From NCBI RefSeq assembly GCF_000474945.1, contig NZ_AXDW01000004.1:62001-126000 (forward strand): a stretch of 64,000 bases of DNA, in the 5' to 3' direction. Below are positions 17,680-25,657 of the stretch, piece after piece (within the stretch, counting starts at the first letter, position 1; each line of letters begins with the position of its first letter). Source of the DNA: Solimonas soli DSM 21787. GTDB lineage: Bacteria; Pseudomonadota; Gammaproteobacteria; Nevskiales; Nevskiaceae. The notes below the pieces were generated by a model, which did not search any database, had not been told where the DNA came from, and was given only the letters and a program-made list of their open reading frames with translations. Both the position numbers and the translations under genes were made by a program.

Positions 17680-19254
17680 TCAACGTGGCCGGCGCCGTGC
17701 GAGCACGCCCGCGAGCAATGGCAGGAGCAAGGCGAGACCGATCGCGCCGCCGCCAGAACCGGAACCAGAACCGGAACCCGGACCAGAACCCGCGTCCGTG
17801 GCGATCGTGTACGTGGCCGTGATCACGGCGCTGTCCTGATAGCCCGAGGCGGTCGCGATCGCTTTGAGCGTGGTCGTCGAGGCGATCGTGATGGGGCCGG
17901 TGTAGAGCGCGGAGGCGCCGGTGGGCGTGCTGCCGTCGGTGCTGTAGTGGATCGCCGCGCCGGTGGTGGCGTCGGTGATGGTGACGCTCTGCGCCGCCGT
18001 GAAACTGCCGCCGGCCGGCGACAGCACCGGCGTCGCCACGACGGCGACATCGCCGGCGGTCGCGGCGACGCGGAACAGGGTGCCGTCGCCGTTCGCGCCG
18101 CCGCTGTAGGCCGCGCCGTAAAGCAGGCCGTCGCTGCCCTGCGCGAGGACCGCCTGCGGCCAGCGGCCATCGTCGCCGTCGAAGGTGTGCAGGACGGCGA
18201 ACGTGCCCGACGGCGTGACGCGGAACACCGTGCCGTCGCCGGCATCGTCGCCGCCCTGCGACGCCGTGCCGTAGAGCGCGCCGTCGGCGCCGATCAGCAG
18301 CTTGGCGATCGGCAGGCCGCCTTCGGCGTGGCCGTCGAGGGCATGCAGCACGCTCAGCGTGCCGGCGGCGGTGATGCGGTAGACGATGCCGTAGCCCGTG
18401 GGGCCGCCGCCGGCCGTGCCGTAGAAGCTGCCGTCCGCGGCCTTCACCAGCCCGCTTTGCGGCCCCAGGGCGTCCGGAGGTCCGGAGAACGAATGCAACA
18501 GCGCATAGCCGCTGCCGTCGGCGGCGATGCGGAACACCGTGCCGAGCTTGTGCGCGCCGCCCTGATAGGTCGTGCCGTAGAGCGTGCCGTCGTCGCCCTG
18601 CACGAGATCGCCGTAGGGCGTTTGCCCGTCGTCACCCGAGAAAGAATGCAGCAGGGTCAGCGCTCCGGCCGGCGTGAGCCTGAATACTGTGCCCAGACCC
18701 TTCGCGCCGCCCTTGGACGTGGTGCCATAGAAGTTGCCGTCGCTGGCCTGCATCACGGTCGCGTGCGGCTGCTCGCCGTCGCTGCCGTCGAACGAGTGCA
18801 GCAGGCTCGTCGTGCCGTCCTTGCCGATCCGGAACACCGTGCCCTTGTCGCTGGCGCCGCCGACCACCGTCGTGCCGTAGAGCGCGCCGTCGCCGCCCTC
18901 GATCACGCCGGCATCCGGTCCGTGACCGTCCGCGGTGTCGGCGAATGTGTGCAGCACGCGGTAGTCGCCGGCGGCCGTATAGCGGAAAACCGTACCGAGG
19001 CGGACGCCGCCGCTGCCGCCAACCGAGGTCGTGCCGTAGAAATTGCCGTCCGAGGCGCGGACGATGCCGACCGGCAGGGCGCCGTCGACGAGCTGCGAGA
19101 AACTGTGCAGCACGGTGAAGGCATCGTCGTCCGCGCGGGCCGGCGTCCATGCGGCGGCTGCGCCGAGCGCGAACAGGACAGCGGCCGCGAGCCTGCCGGG
19201 CGGCCGGGCACGGCGGGCCTGCGCGGTGGACATCACACCCCAGTGCTTGGTCAT
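17680..19254 (-). CDS. GloVer-repeat exported protein with chitobiase-like domain and GlyGly-CTERM tail
   Basis: The 524-residue protein has a long signal sequence (hydrophobic core LAAAVLFALGAAAAW), about seven tandem repeats of some 50 residues with the pattern LHSF..DG.PxxxLVxxxDGxLYGTTxxGG..GTVFR, likely forming a beta-propeller-like fold, and then a chitobiase C-terminal-like domain (IHYSTDGSTPTGASALYTGP). The end is Gly/Ser-rich, a hydrophobic helix and ARRRPR, which fits GlyGly-CTERM sorting by a rhombosortase. It is probably displayed on or released from the cell surface. ATG 19254 is chosen over 19260 because GGAG then sits at normal spacing, as in the homologous leader of the 17624 gene. 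Binding partner unknown. Confidence 0.82.
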   Translation of the reverse strand: MTKHWGVMSTAQARRARPPGRLAAAVLFALGAAAAWTPARADDDAFTVLHSFSQLVDGALPVGIVRASDGNFYGTTSVGGSGGVRLGTVFRYTAAGDYRVLHTFADTADGHGPDAGVIEGGDGALYGTTVVGGASDKGTVFRIGKDGTTSLLHSFDGSDGEQPHATVMQASDGNFYGTTSKGGAKGLGTVFRLTPAGALTLLHSFSGDDGQTPYGDLVQGDDGTLYGTTYQGGAHKLGTVFRIAADGSGYALLHSFSGPPDALGPQSGLVKAADGSFYGTAGGGPTGYGIVYRITAAGTLSVLHALDGHAEGGLPIAKLLIGADGALYGTASQGGDDAGDGTVFRVTPSGTFAVLHTFDGDDGRWPQAVLAQGSDGLLYGAAYSGGANGDGTLFRVAATAGDVAVVATPVLSPAGGSFTAAQSVTITDATTGAAIHYSTDGSTPTGASALYTGPITIASTTTLKAIATASGYQDSAVITATYTIATDAGSGPGSGSGSGSGGGAIGLALLLPLLAGVLARRRPR

Positions 19255-19335
19255 CGACATCTCCGGATCGTCGGCAAGGAGCCGGGCGTGTTACCGAGGC
19301 CCGGACACGCAACGATCCTGCGCGGCGCTGGCACC

Positions 19336-19369
19336 GCGCGTATTCACGAAGACATCACGATTTTCTAAC
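19336..19369 (-). promoter_or_regulatory. Bipartite promoter-like element, copy B
   Basis: On the minus strand GTTAGAAAA (19369-19361) is followed after exactly 11 bases by TCGTGAATACGCGC (19349-19336), the same parts and spacing as copy A at 15347. It lies about 80 bases before the GloVer gene start. CGTTAG recurs imperfectly as CGTGAT 11 bases on. Confidence 0.6.
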
Positions 19370-19440
19370 GACGCCGGTGCCGGTCCTTCCGGACCGCAAA
19401 CGGACGCGGAGCGCCACGTGGCGCCGGCCGGGGGTGAAAC

Positions 19441-19465
19441 AAAAAAGGCTGCCGATGGCAGCCTT
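19441..19465 (-). terminator. Rho-independent terminator of the pst operon
   Basis: On the minus strand AAGGCTGCC, loop ATC, GGCAGCCTT is followed by a run of T (A-run 19441-19446 on the plus strand). It lies 25 bases past the pstB stop and should end the pstSCAB transcript. Confidence 0.85.
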
Positions 19466-19489
19466 CGTTGCGCGCAGTGTTGACAGGTT

Positions 19490-20344
19490 CTAGCCGAAGC
19501 GTCCGGTGATGTAATCCTCGGTGCGCGACTCGCGCGGCTTGGTGAAGACCTGGTCGGTGGTACCGAATTCGACCAGTTCGCCGAGATACATGAAGGCCGA
19601 GAAGTCGGCGGCGCGCGCCGCCTGCTGCATGTTGTGGGTGACGATGGCGATCGTGTAGTCGACCTTGAGCTGGTAGATCAGCTCTTCGATCTTCGCCGTC
19701 GAGATCGGATCGAGCGCCGAGGTCGGTTCGTCGAGCAGCAGCACCTGCGGACGCACGGCGATCGAGCGGGCGATGCAGAGGCGCTGCTGCTGGCCGCCGG
19801 ACAGGCCGAGGCCCGAGGCGTGCAGCTTGTCCTTGACCTCGTCCCACAGCGCCGTGCGCTTGAGCGCGTCCTCGACGCGGTCGTTCATCTCGCTCTTGGG
19901 CACCTTCTCGTAGAGGCGGATGCCGAAGGCGATATTGTCGTAGATCGACATCGGAAACGGCGTCGGCTTCTGGAACACCATGCCGATCTGCGCGCGCAGC
20001 AGATTCAGATCCATCTTCGGATCGATGATGTTCTTGCCGTCGAGCAGCACCTCGCCCTCGGCACGCTGGCCGGGGTAGAGGTCATACATGCGGTTGAGGA
20101 TGCGCAGCAGCGTCGACTTGCCGCAGCCGGACGGACCGATGAAGGCCGTGACCTTGCGATCGTACAGCGGCAGCGAAATGCCCTTCAGGGCCTTGTAGTC
20201 GCCGTAGTAGAAGTTGAGGTTGCGGACGGAGACCTTCTCGCGCAGCGCCTCGGCGGTCGGTTCGGTGAGCACGGTTTTCGTGAGTTCGACGTTGGGACGG
20301 GTCTGCATGGGGGCGTCCACCATAGTATGCATGTTATCGGGCAT
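19490..20344 (-). CDS. pstB: Phosphate ABC transporter ATP-binding protein
   Basis: The 284-residue ATPase powers high-affinity phosphate uptake. It has Walker [13 protein letters not shown], signature [14 protein letters not shown], Walker [14 protein letters not shown] and the switch histidine in [10 protein letters not shown]. The N-terminal 35 residues before the ABC fold are longer than in E. coli PstB. The ATG at 20344 overlaps the pstA end by 11 bases; in-frame ATGs at 20332, 20323 and 20308 are alternatives, and the start is not settled. It is the last gene of the pst operon. Confidence 0.95.
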   Translation of the reverse strand: MPDNMHTMVDAPMQTRPNVELTKTVLTEPTAEALREKVSVRNLNFYYGDYKALKGISLPLYDRKVTAFIGPSGCGKSTLLRILNRMYDLYPGQRAEGEVLLDGKNIIDPKMDLNLLRAQIGMVFQKPTPFPMSIYDNIAFGIRLYEKVPKSEMNDRVEDALKRTALWDEVKDKLHASGLGLSGGQQQRLCIARSIAVRPQVLLLDEPTSALDPISTAKIEELIYQLKVDYTIAIVTHNMQQAARAADFSAFMYLGELVEFGTTDQVFTKPRESRTEDYITGRFG

Positions 20345-21203
20345 TCGACTGCGGCGCGGACAGGGTCCTGGCCACGATGTTCAGCGTCAGGACCGCGAGC
20401 GTGATCAGCAGCGCGCCGACCCAGGCCAGGCGCTGCCAGTCCTCGTATGGCGCGGTCGCGAACTGGAAGATGACGACCGGCAGGTTCGCCATCGAGGCGT
20501 TCATGTTGGTGCTCCAGAACTGGTTGTTCAGCGAGGTGAACAGCAGCGGTGCGGTTTCGCCGCTGATGCGCGCGACGGCGAGCAGCATGCCGGTGACCAG
20601 GCCGGCGCGCGCGGCGCGATAGCAGACCTTCTGGATCACCATCCAGCGCGGCGCGCCGAGCGCGCTCGCCGCCTCGCGCAGGGAATCCGGCACCAGCAGC
20701 AGCATGTCCTCGGTCGTGCGCACGACGACCGGCAGCACGAGGATGGCCAGCGCCACGCAACCCGCCCAGGCCGAGAAGTGCCCCATCGGCTGCACCATGA
20801 TCTCGTAGACGAACAGGCCGACGACGATCGACGGCGCCGACAGCAGCACATCGTTGATGAAGCGCACGACGGTCGCGAGCTTGGTGTTGCGGCCGTACTC
20901 GGCCATGTAGGTGCCGGCGAGCACGCCGATCGGCGTGCCGATCAGGGTCGCGATCACGGTCTGGACGACGCTGCCGTAGATGGCATTGAGCAGGCCGCCG
21001 TCATTGCCCGGCGGCGGCGTGCTCTGCGTGAACACCGCCAGCGACAGGCCGCCGAAGCCCTTGATCAGCAGCGTCGCGAGAATCCAGACGAGAGCGATGA
21101 GGCCGAGCAGCGTGGCGACGTTCGACAGCACCATCGCCACCTTGTGGCCGCGGCGGCGGCGAGCGTATCGCTTCTGCGATTCGGGATTGGTGAGCGTGGT
21201 CAT
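20334..21203 (-). CDS. pstA: Phosphate ABC transporter permease PstA
   Basis: The 289-residue inner-membrane permease has about six membrane helices and the ABC-permease EAA-type loop [18 protein letters not shown]. It pairs with PstC to form the phosphate channel. [20 protein letters not shown] and [17 protein letters not shown] match the PstA family. The ATG overlaps the pstC stop by 4 bases (ATGA), indicating translational coupling. The open frame continues upstream as antisense of pstC. Confidence 0.95.
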   Translation of the reverse strand: MTTLTNPESQKRYARRRRGHKVAMVLSNVATLLGLIALVWILATLLIKGFGGLSLAVFTQSTPPPGNDGGLLNAIYGSVVQTVIATLIGTPIGVLAGTYMAEYGRNTKLATVVRFINDVLLSAPSIVVGLFVYEIMVQPMGHFSAWAGCVALAILVLPVVVRTTEDMLLLVPDSLREAASALGAPRWMVIQKVCYRAARAGLVTGMLLAVARISGETAPLLFTSLNNQFWSTNMNASMANLPVVIFQFATAPYEDWQRLAWVGALLITLAVLTLNIVARTLSAPQSNAR

Positions 21204-22180
21204 GAGTGGCGGCCCTCGGATTTCTTCATGCGCGCGAGCAGCAGGCGGGCGCAGGCCAGGACGATGAAGGTGATGACGAACAGGATCAGGCCGAGCGCGA
21301 TCAGCGAGGACGTGTACATCACGCCGTCGGCTTCGGTGAATTCGTTGGCGATCGACGCCGAGATCGTCGTGCCCGGCGCCAGCAGCGAGGAGTGGATTCT
21401 GTGCGCGTTGCCGATCACGAAGGTGACCGCCATGGTTTCGCCGAGTGCGCGGCCGAGGCCGAGCATGATGCCGCCGATGATGCCGGTCTTGCTGTACGGC
21501 AGCACGATGTGGCGCACCACTTCCCAGGTCGTGCAGCCGAGGCCGTAGGCGGATTCCTTGAGCATCGGCGGCACCGTCTCGAATACGTCGCGGGTGATCG
21601 AGGTGATGAACGGCAGCACCATGATGCTGAGGATCAGCGCCGCGGTGAGGATGCCGATGCCGTAAGGCGGTCCGGCGAACAGGTTGTTCAGCATGGGCAC
21701 GTTCTCGAACGTGGCGATCAGCGCCGGCTGCACATAGGCCTGCAGCAGCGGTGCGAGGATGAACAGGCCCCAGATGCCGTAGATGATGCTGGGGATGCCG
21801 GCGAGCAGTTCGATGGCCGTCGAGATCGGCCGTTTCAGCCAGCGCGGGCACAGCTCGGTGATGAAGATGGCGATGCCGATGCTGATCGGCACGCCGATCA
21901 GCATGGCGATGAACGCGGTCACCAGCGTGCCGTAGATCGGCGCGGCGGCGCCGAACTTTTCGGTGACCGGGTTCCAGGATTCGGTGGTGATGAAGGAGAA
22001 GCCGAAAGTCTTGATCGCCGGCAGCGCGCCGTCGACCAGCGAGATGATGACACCGCCGAGCATGACCAGGACGATGATCGCCGCGGCCCGCGTCAGCGAG
22101 CGCAACAGCGCGTCCATCAGCCGGTTCCGGCTCAGGATGCTCGAGGTTTCGGAGGCGGGCTCAACGACGGCGGTGGTCAC
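21200..22180 (-). CDS. pstC: Phosphate ABC transporter permease PstC
   Basis: The 326-residue permease has six membrane helices and the conserved segments [19 protein letters not shown]-like loop [18 protein letters not shown] and [18 protein letters not shown]. It forms the heterodimeric channel with PstA and is coupled to it by an ATGA overlap. It is separated from pstS by 108 bases containing a strong hairpin. Confidence 0.95.
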   Translation of the reverse strand: MTTAVVEPASETSSILSRNRLMDALLRSLTRAAAIIVLVMLGGVIISLVDGALPAIKTFGFSFITTESWNPVTEKFGAAAPIYGTLVTAFIAMLIGVPISIGIAIFITELCPRWLKRPISTAIELLAGIPSIIYGIWGLFILAPLLQAYVQPALIATFENVPMLNNLFAGPPYGIGILTAALILSIMVLPFITSITRDVFETVPPMLKESAYGLGCTTWEVVRHIVLPYSKTGIIGGIMLGLGRALGETMAVTFVIGNAHRIHSSLLAPGTTISASIANEFTEADGVMYTSSLIALGLILFVITFIVLACARLLLARMKKSEGRHS

Positions 22181-22237
22181 GCGGTACTCCCCGGGGCGAA
22201 ACGGTCGGAAAATCGTTCAGCGATATGCAGTGGAAAA

Positions 22238-22268
22238 GCGGCGGCGGAAAGCCAGGCTTCCCGCCGCC
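22238..22268 (-). promoter_or_regulatory. Intercistronic hairpin between pstS and pstC
   Basis: A GC-rich near-perfect stem (GCGGCGG-G-AAGCC against GGCTT-T-CCGCCGC on the minus strand) lies 21 bases after the pstS stop and is followed by only TTTT. It may act as a partial terminator or 3' stabiliser, so that the binding protein PstS is made in excess over the permease. Confidence 0.6.
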
Positions 22269-22288
22269 GCGGATGATAGTCGCCGGAC

Positions 22289-23338
22289 TTACTTCCAGAG
22301 CGCGGCGCCCGAAGCGTCCTTCAGATTGGTCGCCCAGGTCTTCTCGACGAGGTCGATCACCGAGGCCGGCATCGGCACGTAGTCGAGCTCGTCGGCCATC
22401 TTGCCGCCGTTCTTGTAGGCCCAGTCGAAGAACTTCAGTGCAGCCAGCGAGTCTTCGGTCTTGTCGGCCTTCTTGTACATGACGATGAAGGTCGCCGCCG
22501 TCATCGGCCAGCTGTTGGCGCCCGGCTGGTTGGCGAGGATCAGGTAGAAGCCCTTGGCCTTGGCCCAGTCGGCGTTGGCGGCGGCCGCGGCGAAGGCATC
22601 GGCGTCCGGCGAGACCGTCTTGCCGTCCTTGTTGATCATCTTCGTGTACGTCATCTTGTTCTGCTTGGCGTACGCGTACTCGACATAGCCGATCGAGCCG
22701 TCGGTCTGCGTGACCATGTTGGCGACGCCTTCGTTGCCCTTGCCGCCGATGCCGGTCGGCCATTCGACCGACTGGTCGACGCCGACGTTGACGCGCCACG
22801 ACTCGCTGACCTGGCCGAGGTAGTACGTGAAGTTGAAGGTCGTGCCCGAGCCGTCGGCGCGGTGCACCACGGCGATCGCCTTGCTCGGCAGCGTCACACC
22901 AGGGTTCAGCTTGCCGATCGCGGCGTCGTTCCACTTGCTGATGCGACCCTGGAAGATGTCGGCGAGGGTCTTGCCGTCGAGCACCAGCTGGCCGGGCGCC
23001 ACGCCCTTGACGTTGATGACCGGCACCACGCCGCCCATCACCATCGGCCACTGGATCGCGCCCATCTCTTCCAGTTCTTCGACCTTCAGCGGCTTGTCGG
23101 TCGCGCCGAAGGTGACCGTCTTGGCCTTGATCTGCTTGATGCCGCCGCCGGAGCCGATCGACTGGTAGTTCAGGCCAACGCCCGTTTCCTTCTTATAGGC
23201 ATCCGCCCACTTCGAGTAGATCGGGTAGGGGAAGGTCGCGCCGGCGCCGGTGATGTCGGCGGCCATCGCGGCGCACGAGAACGCCGCGCCGGCAACGGCG
23301 AGCGACACGCGCGTGAGAGTCTTGCGGAAAGCGGTCAC
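22289..23338 (-). CDS. pstS: Periplasmic phosphate-binding protein
   Basis: The 349-residue protein has a cleavable signal peptide (SLAVAGAAFSCAAMA, cut before ADITGAGATF) and the PstS phosphate-site motifs GAGATFPYPIYSKW, GSGGGIKQI and HRADGSGTTFNFTYYL. It captures phosphate for PstCAB. GTG 23338 is chosen because AGGAGATTCCA lies just upstream; the frame runs back to an ATG at 23377 without a binding site. It is the first gene of the pst operon. Confidence 0.95.
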   Translation of the reverse strand: MTAFRKTLTRVSLAVAGAAFSCAAMAADITGAGATFPYPIYSKWADAYKKETGVGLNYQSIGSGGGIKQIKAKTVTFGATDKPLKVEELEEMGAIQWPMVMGGVVPVINVKGVAPGQLVLDGKTLADIFQGRISKWNDAAIGKLNPGVTLPSKAIAVVHRADGSGTTFNFTYYLGQVSESWRVNVGVDQSVEWPTGIGGKGNEGVANMVTQTDGSIGYVEYAYAKQNKMTYTKMINKDGKTVSPDADAFAAAAANADWAKAKGFYLILANQPGANSWPMTAATFIVMYKKADKTEDSLAALKFFDWAYKNGGKMADELDYVPMPASVIDLVEKTWATNLKDASGAALWK

Positions 23339-23408
23339 TGGAATCTCCTGATGTGAGCTTGAATCGTCGTAATGCATCCGATGAGCGGCGGGAGGTTAGC
23401 CTTGCTCT

Positions 23409-23426
23409 TTTACAGTTTCGTTGCAA
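23409..23426 (-). promoter_or_regulatory. Weak candidate Pho box of pstS
   Basis: On the minus strand TTGCAAC-GAAA-CTGTAAA shows two half-sites 11 bases apart, ending 71 bases before the pstS GTG. The half-sites match the CTGTCAT consensus poorly, but CTGCAAA also occurs in the porin array. It is the best candidate on this strand. Confidence 0.35.
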
Positions 23427-23517
23427 AGCCGTCCGCGAGCCCTCTTTGGATGCTTATTGGCCATCCCATGCCGCCGCGGCCAACCGGGCCGGCGGTTTTC
23501 ACGGAAAAGCCGCACAA

Positions 23518-23535
23518 CTGTCATCCAGCCGTCAT
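23518..23535 (+). promoter_or_regulatory. Pho box between pstS and phoU
   Basis: CTGTCAT (23518-23524), four bases, CCGTCAT (23529-23535) is a close match to the PhoB site. Its strand points to phoU, 140 bases downstream, with a -10-like TATAGT at 23623-23628. It could also serve the divergent pstS promoter. The 337-base gap holds no gene I can support. Confidence 0.65.
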
Positions 23536-23675
23536 AAACAAGCCGCACAGTGCCGCGCCTGCGTTCTCCGCCACCGCTTCGCGGCCGGACGCGCGGACTG
23601 TGAAAACCGCCAGGGGAATGCCCTATAGTCGACGGCATCGTCGCGGCACCTCGCTCCACCGGACAACGCAAGCAC

Positions 23676-24392
23676 ATGGACAAGCCGATTTTCCGCCAAC
23701 ACATCTCGAGCCAGTTCAACGCCGAGCTCGAGGATGTGCGTCAGCGCGTCATGGCGATGGGCGGCCTCGTCGAGCAGCAGATCGTCGACGCCACGCAGGC
23801 GCTGATGACGCTCGACGCCGCCCTCGCCGAGAAGGTCAGCCTCAATGACTTCAAGATCAATCAGCTCGAAGTGACGATCGACGAGGAATGCTCGCGCATC
23901 CTCGCCCGCCGCCAGCCGACCGCCAGCGACCTGCGGCTGGTCTACGCGGTGATCAAGACCATCACCGATCTCGAGCGCATCGGCGACGAGGCCGGCAAGA
24001 TCGGCCGCATGGCCAGGGATCTCGCCTCGCAGGAGCGCCTGATCCAGAACCTGCGCGAGGTCCAGCACCTGTCGCGCGCCGTCTCCAAGATGGTGCGCGA
24101 CGCGCTCGACGCCTTCGCGCGGCTCGACGCGCAGGCGGCCCTCAACGTCGCCCGCGAGGACCGCGAGATCGACCGCGAGTACGAGGCCCTGCTGCGCCAG
24201 TGCATCACCTTCATGATGGAAGACCCGCGCACCATCGGCCGTGTCATGGACATCATCTGGTGCGTGCGCGCGCTCGAGCGCATCGGCGATCACGCCAAGA
24301 ACATCTCCGAGTACGTCATCTATCTGGTGAAGGGCAAGGATGTCCGCCATCTCTCGCTCGAGGCGGTGCAGCGCGAGATCGAGTCGCAGTAA
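23676..24392 (+). CDS. phoU: Phosphate signalling regulator PhoU
   Basis: The 238-residue all-helical protein has the two PhoU three-helix repeats with metal-cluster motifs ERIGDEAGKIGRMA and ERIGDHAKNISEYVIYL. It connects PstSCAB with PhoR and damps the Pho response when phosphate is plentiful. It is transcribed divergently from pstSCAB rather than as the last gene of that operon as in E. coli, and a Pho box lies in between. Confidence 0.95.
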   Translation: MDKPIFRQHISSQFNAELEDVRQRVMAMGGLVEQQIVDATQALMTLDAALAEKVSLNDFKINQLEVTIDEECSRILARRQPTASDLRLVYAVIKTITDLERIGDEAGKIGRMARDLASQERLIQNLREVQHLSRAVSKMVRDALDAFARLDAQAALNVAREDREIDREYEALLRQCITFMMEDPRTIGRVMDIIWCVRALERIGDHAKNISEYVIYLVKGKDVRHLSLEAVQREIESQ

Positions 24393-24413
24393 GCGCTCGG
24401 CTTTGCCCGCGAG

Positions 24414-24438
24414 AGGCCGCGGCAGGACCGCGGCCTTT
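24414..24438 (+). terminator. Terminator after phoU
   Basis: AGGCCGCGG (24414-24422), loop CAGGA, CCGCGGCCT (24428-24436) is a 9-bp perfect stem followed by TT. It lies 22 bases past the phoU stop. Confidence 0.65.
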
Positions 24439-24498
24439 GCCGTTCCAGTGCCGGCGTCGCGCTATGCTGCGCCGGCCTTCAATCCGGAGTTCCTGTCG

Positions 24499-25398
24499 AT
24501 GCTATCCCGCATTCTTGCCGCCGCCGCGGCGCTCGGCCTGGCGGCCTGCGCCGCGCCCAACGTGAGGCTGTACGAAGGGCCGGCCAGGCCGGCCGCCGAC
24601 GTGGCGGTCATCACCATGCCCGAGCAGCTGGAGGTGGCGACCATCAACGGTGCCGAGGTACCGGCCGCCAAGGGCATGTGGAACCGTGGCGACAAGCGCC
24701 TCGAGCTATTGGCCGGGCGCTACGAGGCGCTGATCTATTACCGCGAAGTCTGGCAGGCGAGCGGCGAGGGCGACGTGCTGCGTTCGAAGAGCCCGGCCTT
24801 GTTCACCATCGACGCGCAGGCCGGGCATCAGTACCGCATCGACTATCCGCGTCCCGGCACCTATGACGACGCCAAGAAGCTCGCGCAGGACTTTCATGGC
24901 TGGGTGGAAGACGTGCAGACCGGCCAGCGGTTTGCGTCCATCGACAGCGGTCTGCAGTTCAGGGGCGGCGTCGTCGCGCAGGTGACCGGTGATACGACGC
25001 TGGTTCCGCGCGAGAAGGGCGACTCCACGCAGGCCACGACGACCGCCGTGCAGCCGCTGCCGCCGGTCGCTGCATCGGCGGGGGTTGCCGGCGCAACGGC
25101 GGTTGCCGCGCCCCCGGCCGTCGCGCCGGCACCAATGGCTCCGCCTGCTGCCAAGGCGACGCCGGTGGCGCCAGCTACGACTGCGACCGATCGCGACTGG
25201 GTCAATCTGATGAAAGGCTGGTGGCAGCAAGCGAGTGGCGACGAACGCCGCGCCTTTCTGCGCTGGGTCGGCGAGGCAAACGACAAGGCGGCGCCAGGCG
25301 CGGGTAACGATTGGCTCAGCACCATCAAAGGCTGGTGGGCCCGGGCCGGCGATGCCGACCGTCGTGAATTCCTGCGCTGGGTCGGCGAACGATCTTAA
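24499..25398 (+). CDS. DUF2057-like lipoprotein with duplicated Trp-rich C-terminal motif
   Basis: The 299-residue protein has a lipoprotein signal peptide (lipobox GLAAC) and a beta-rich domain (residues 25-165: VAVITMPEQLEVATINGAEV, GRYEALIYYREVW) resembling the DUF2057/YccT family. An Ala/Pro linker of about 65 residues leads to two copies of a 27-residue motif, DWVNLMKGWWQQASGDERR and DWLSTIKGWWARAGDADRR, each ending FLRWVGE. The linker plus amphipathic repeats could reach through murein or contact a partner. Function is unknown. It sits between phoU and a Pho-box porin, with its own -10-like TATGCT at 24463. Confidence 0.75.
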   Translation: MLSRILAAAAALGLAACAAPNVRLYEGPARPAADVAVITMPEQLEVATINGAEVPAAKGMWNRGDKRLELLAGRYEALIYYREVWQASGEGDVLRSKSPALFTIDAQAGHQYRIDYPRPGTYDDAKKLAQDFHGWVEDVQTGQRFASIDSGLQFRGGVVAQVTGDTTLVPREKGDSTQATTTAVQPLPPVAASAGVAGATAVAAPPAVAPAPMAPPAAKATPVAPATTATDRDWVNLMKGWWQQASGDERRAFLRWVGEANDKAAPGAGNDWLSTIKGWWARAGDADRREFLRWVGERS

Positions 25399-25445
25399 GG
25401 TCGACCGTCGGGCGCGCATGGTCCGCGCCAGATCGATGCAACGCG

Positions 25446-25471
25446 AAGCCCCGGCACCAAGCCGGGGCTTT
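25446..25471 (+). terminator. Terminator overlapping the porin Pho-box array
   Basis: AAGCCCCGGC (25446-25455), loop ACCAA, GCCGGGGCTT (25461-25470) forms a 10-bp stem for the lipoprotein gene. Its last base is the first base of the TTGTCAT half-site of the following Pho box. Confidence 0.75.
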
Positions 25472-25509
25472 GTCATTCAACTGACACATTCCTGCAAAAG
25501 TTCATTCAC
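25470..25509 (+). promoter_or_regulatory. Four-half-site Pho box of the porin gene
   Basis: TTGTCAT (25470-25476), CTGACAC (25481-25487), CTGCAAA (25492-25498) and CATTCAC (25503-25509) recur every 11 bases, the spacing used by PhoB. The array lies about 150 bases before the porin start, suggesting phosphate-starvation induction of the porin. Confidence 0.7.
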
Positions 25510-25657
25510 GGCGGCTGCCCATACTTCGCGCCGTCCGCAGAGCCGTCGTCATAGAAACGGGCGCCGCGGCGCCGTAGCTGCAGGGAGTGCGGCTTTTTCC
25601 TGCCACGAGCAGGTCCTGCGTCCATTACTCAATTGTCAGTTTGAAGGAGATGTTTGC

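Noticed and set aside
18000-19200. DNA tandem repeats in the GloVer gene as a possible CRISPR or satellite array
   Set aside because: The periodicity of about 150 bases is imperfect at DNA level and follows protein repeats of about 50 residues.
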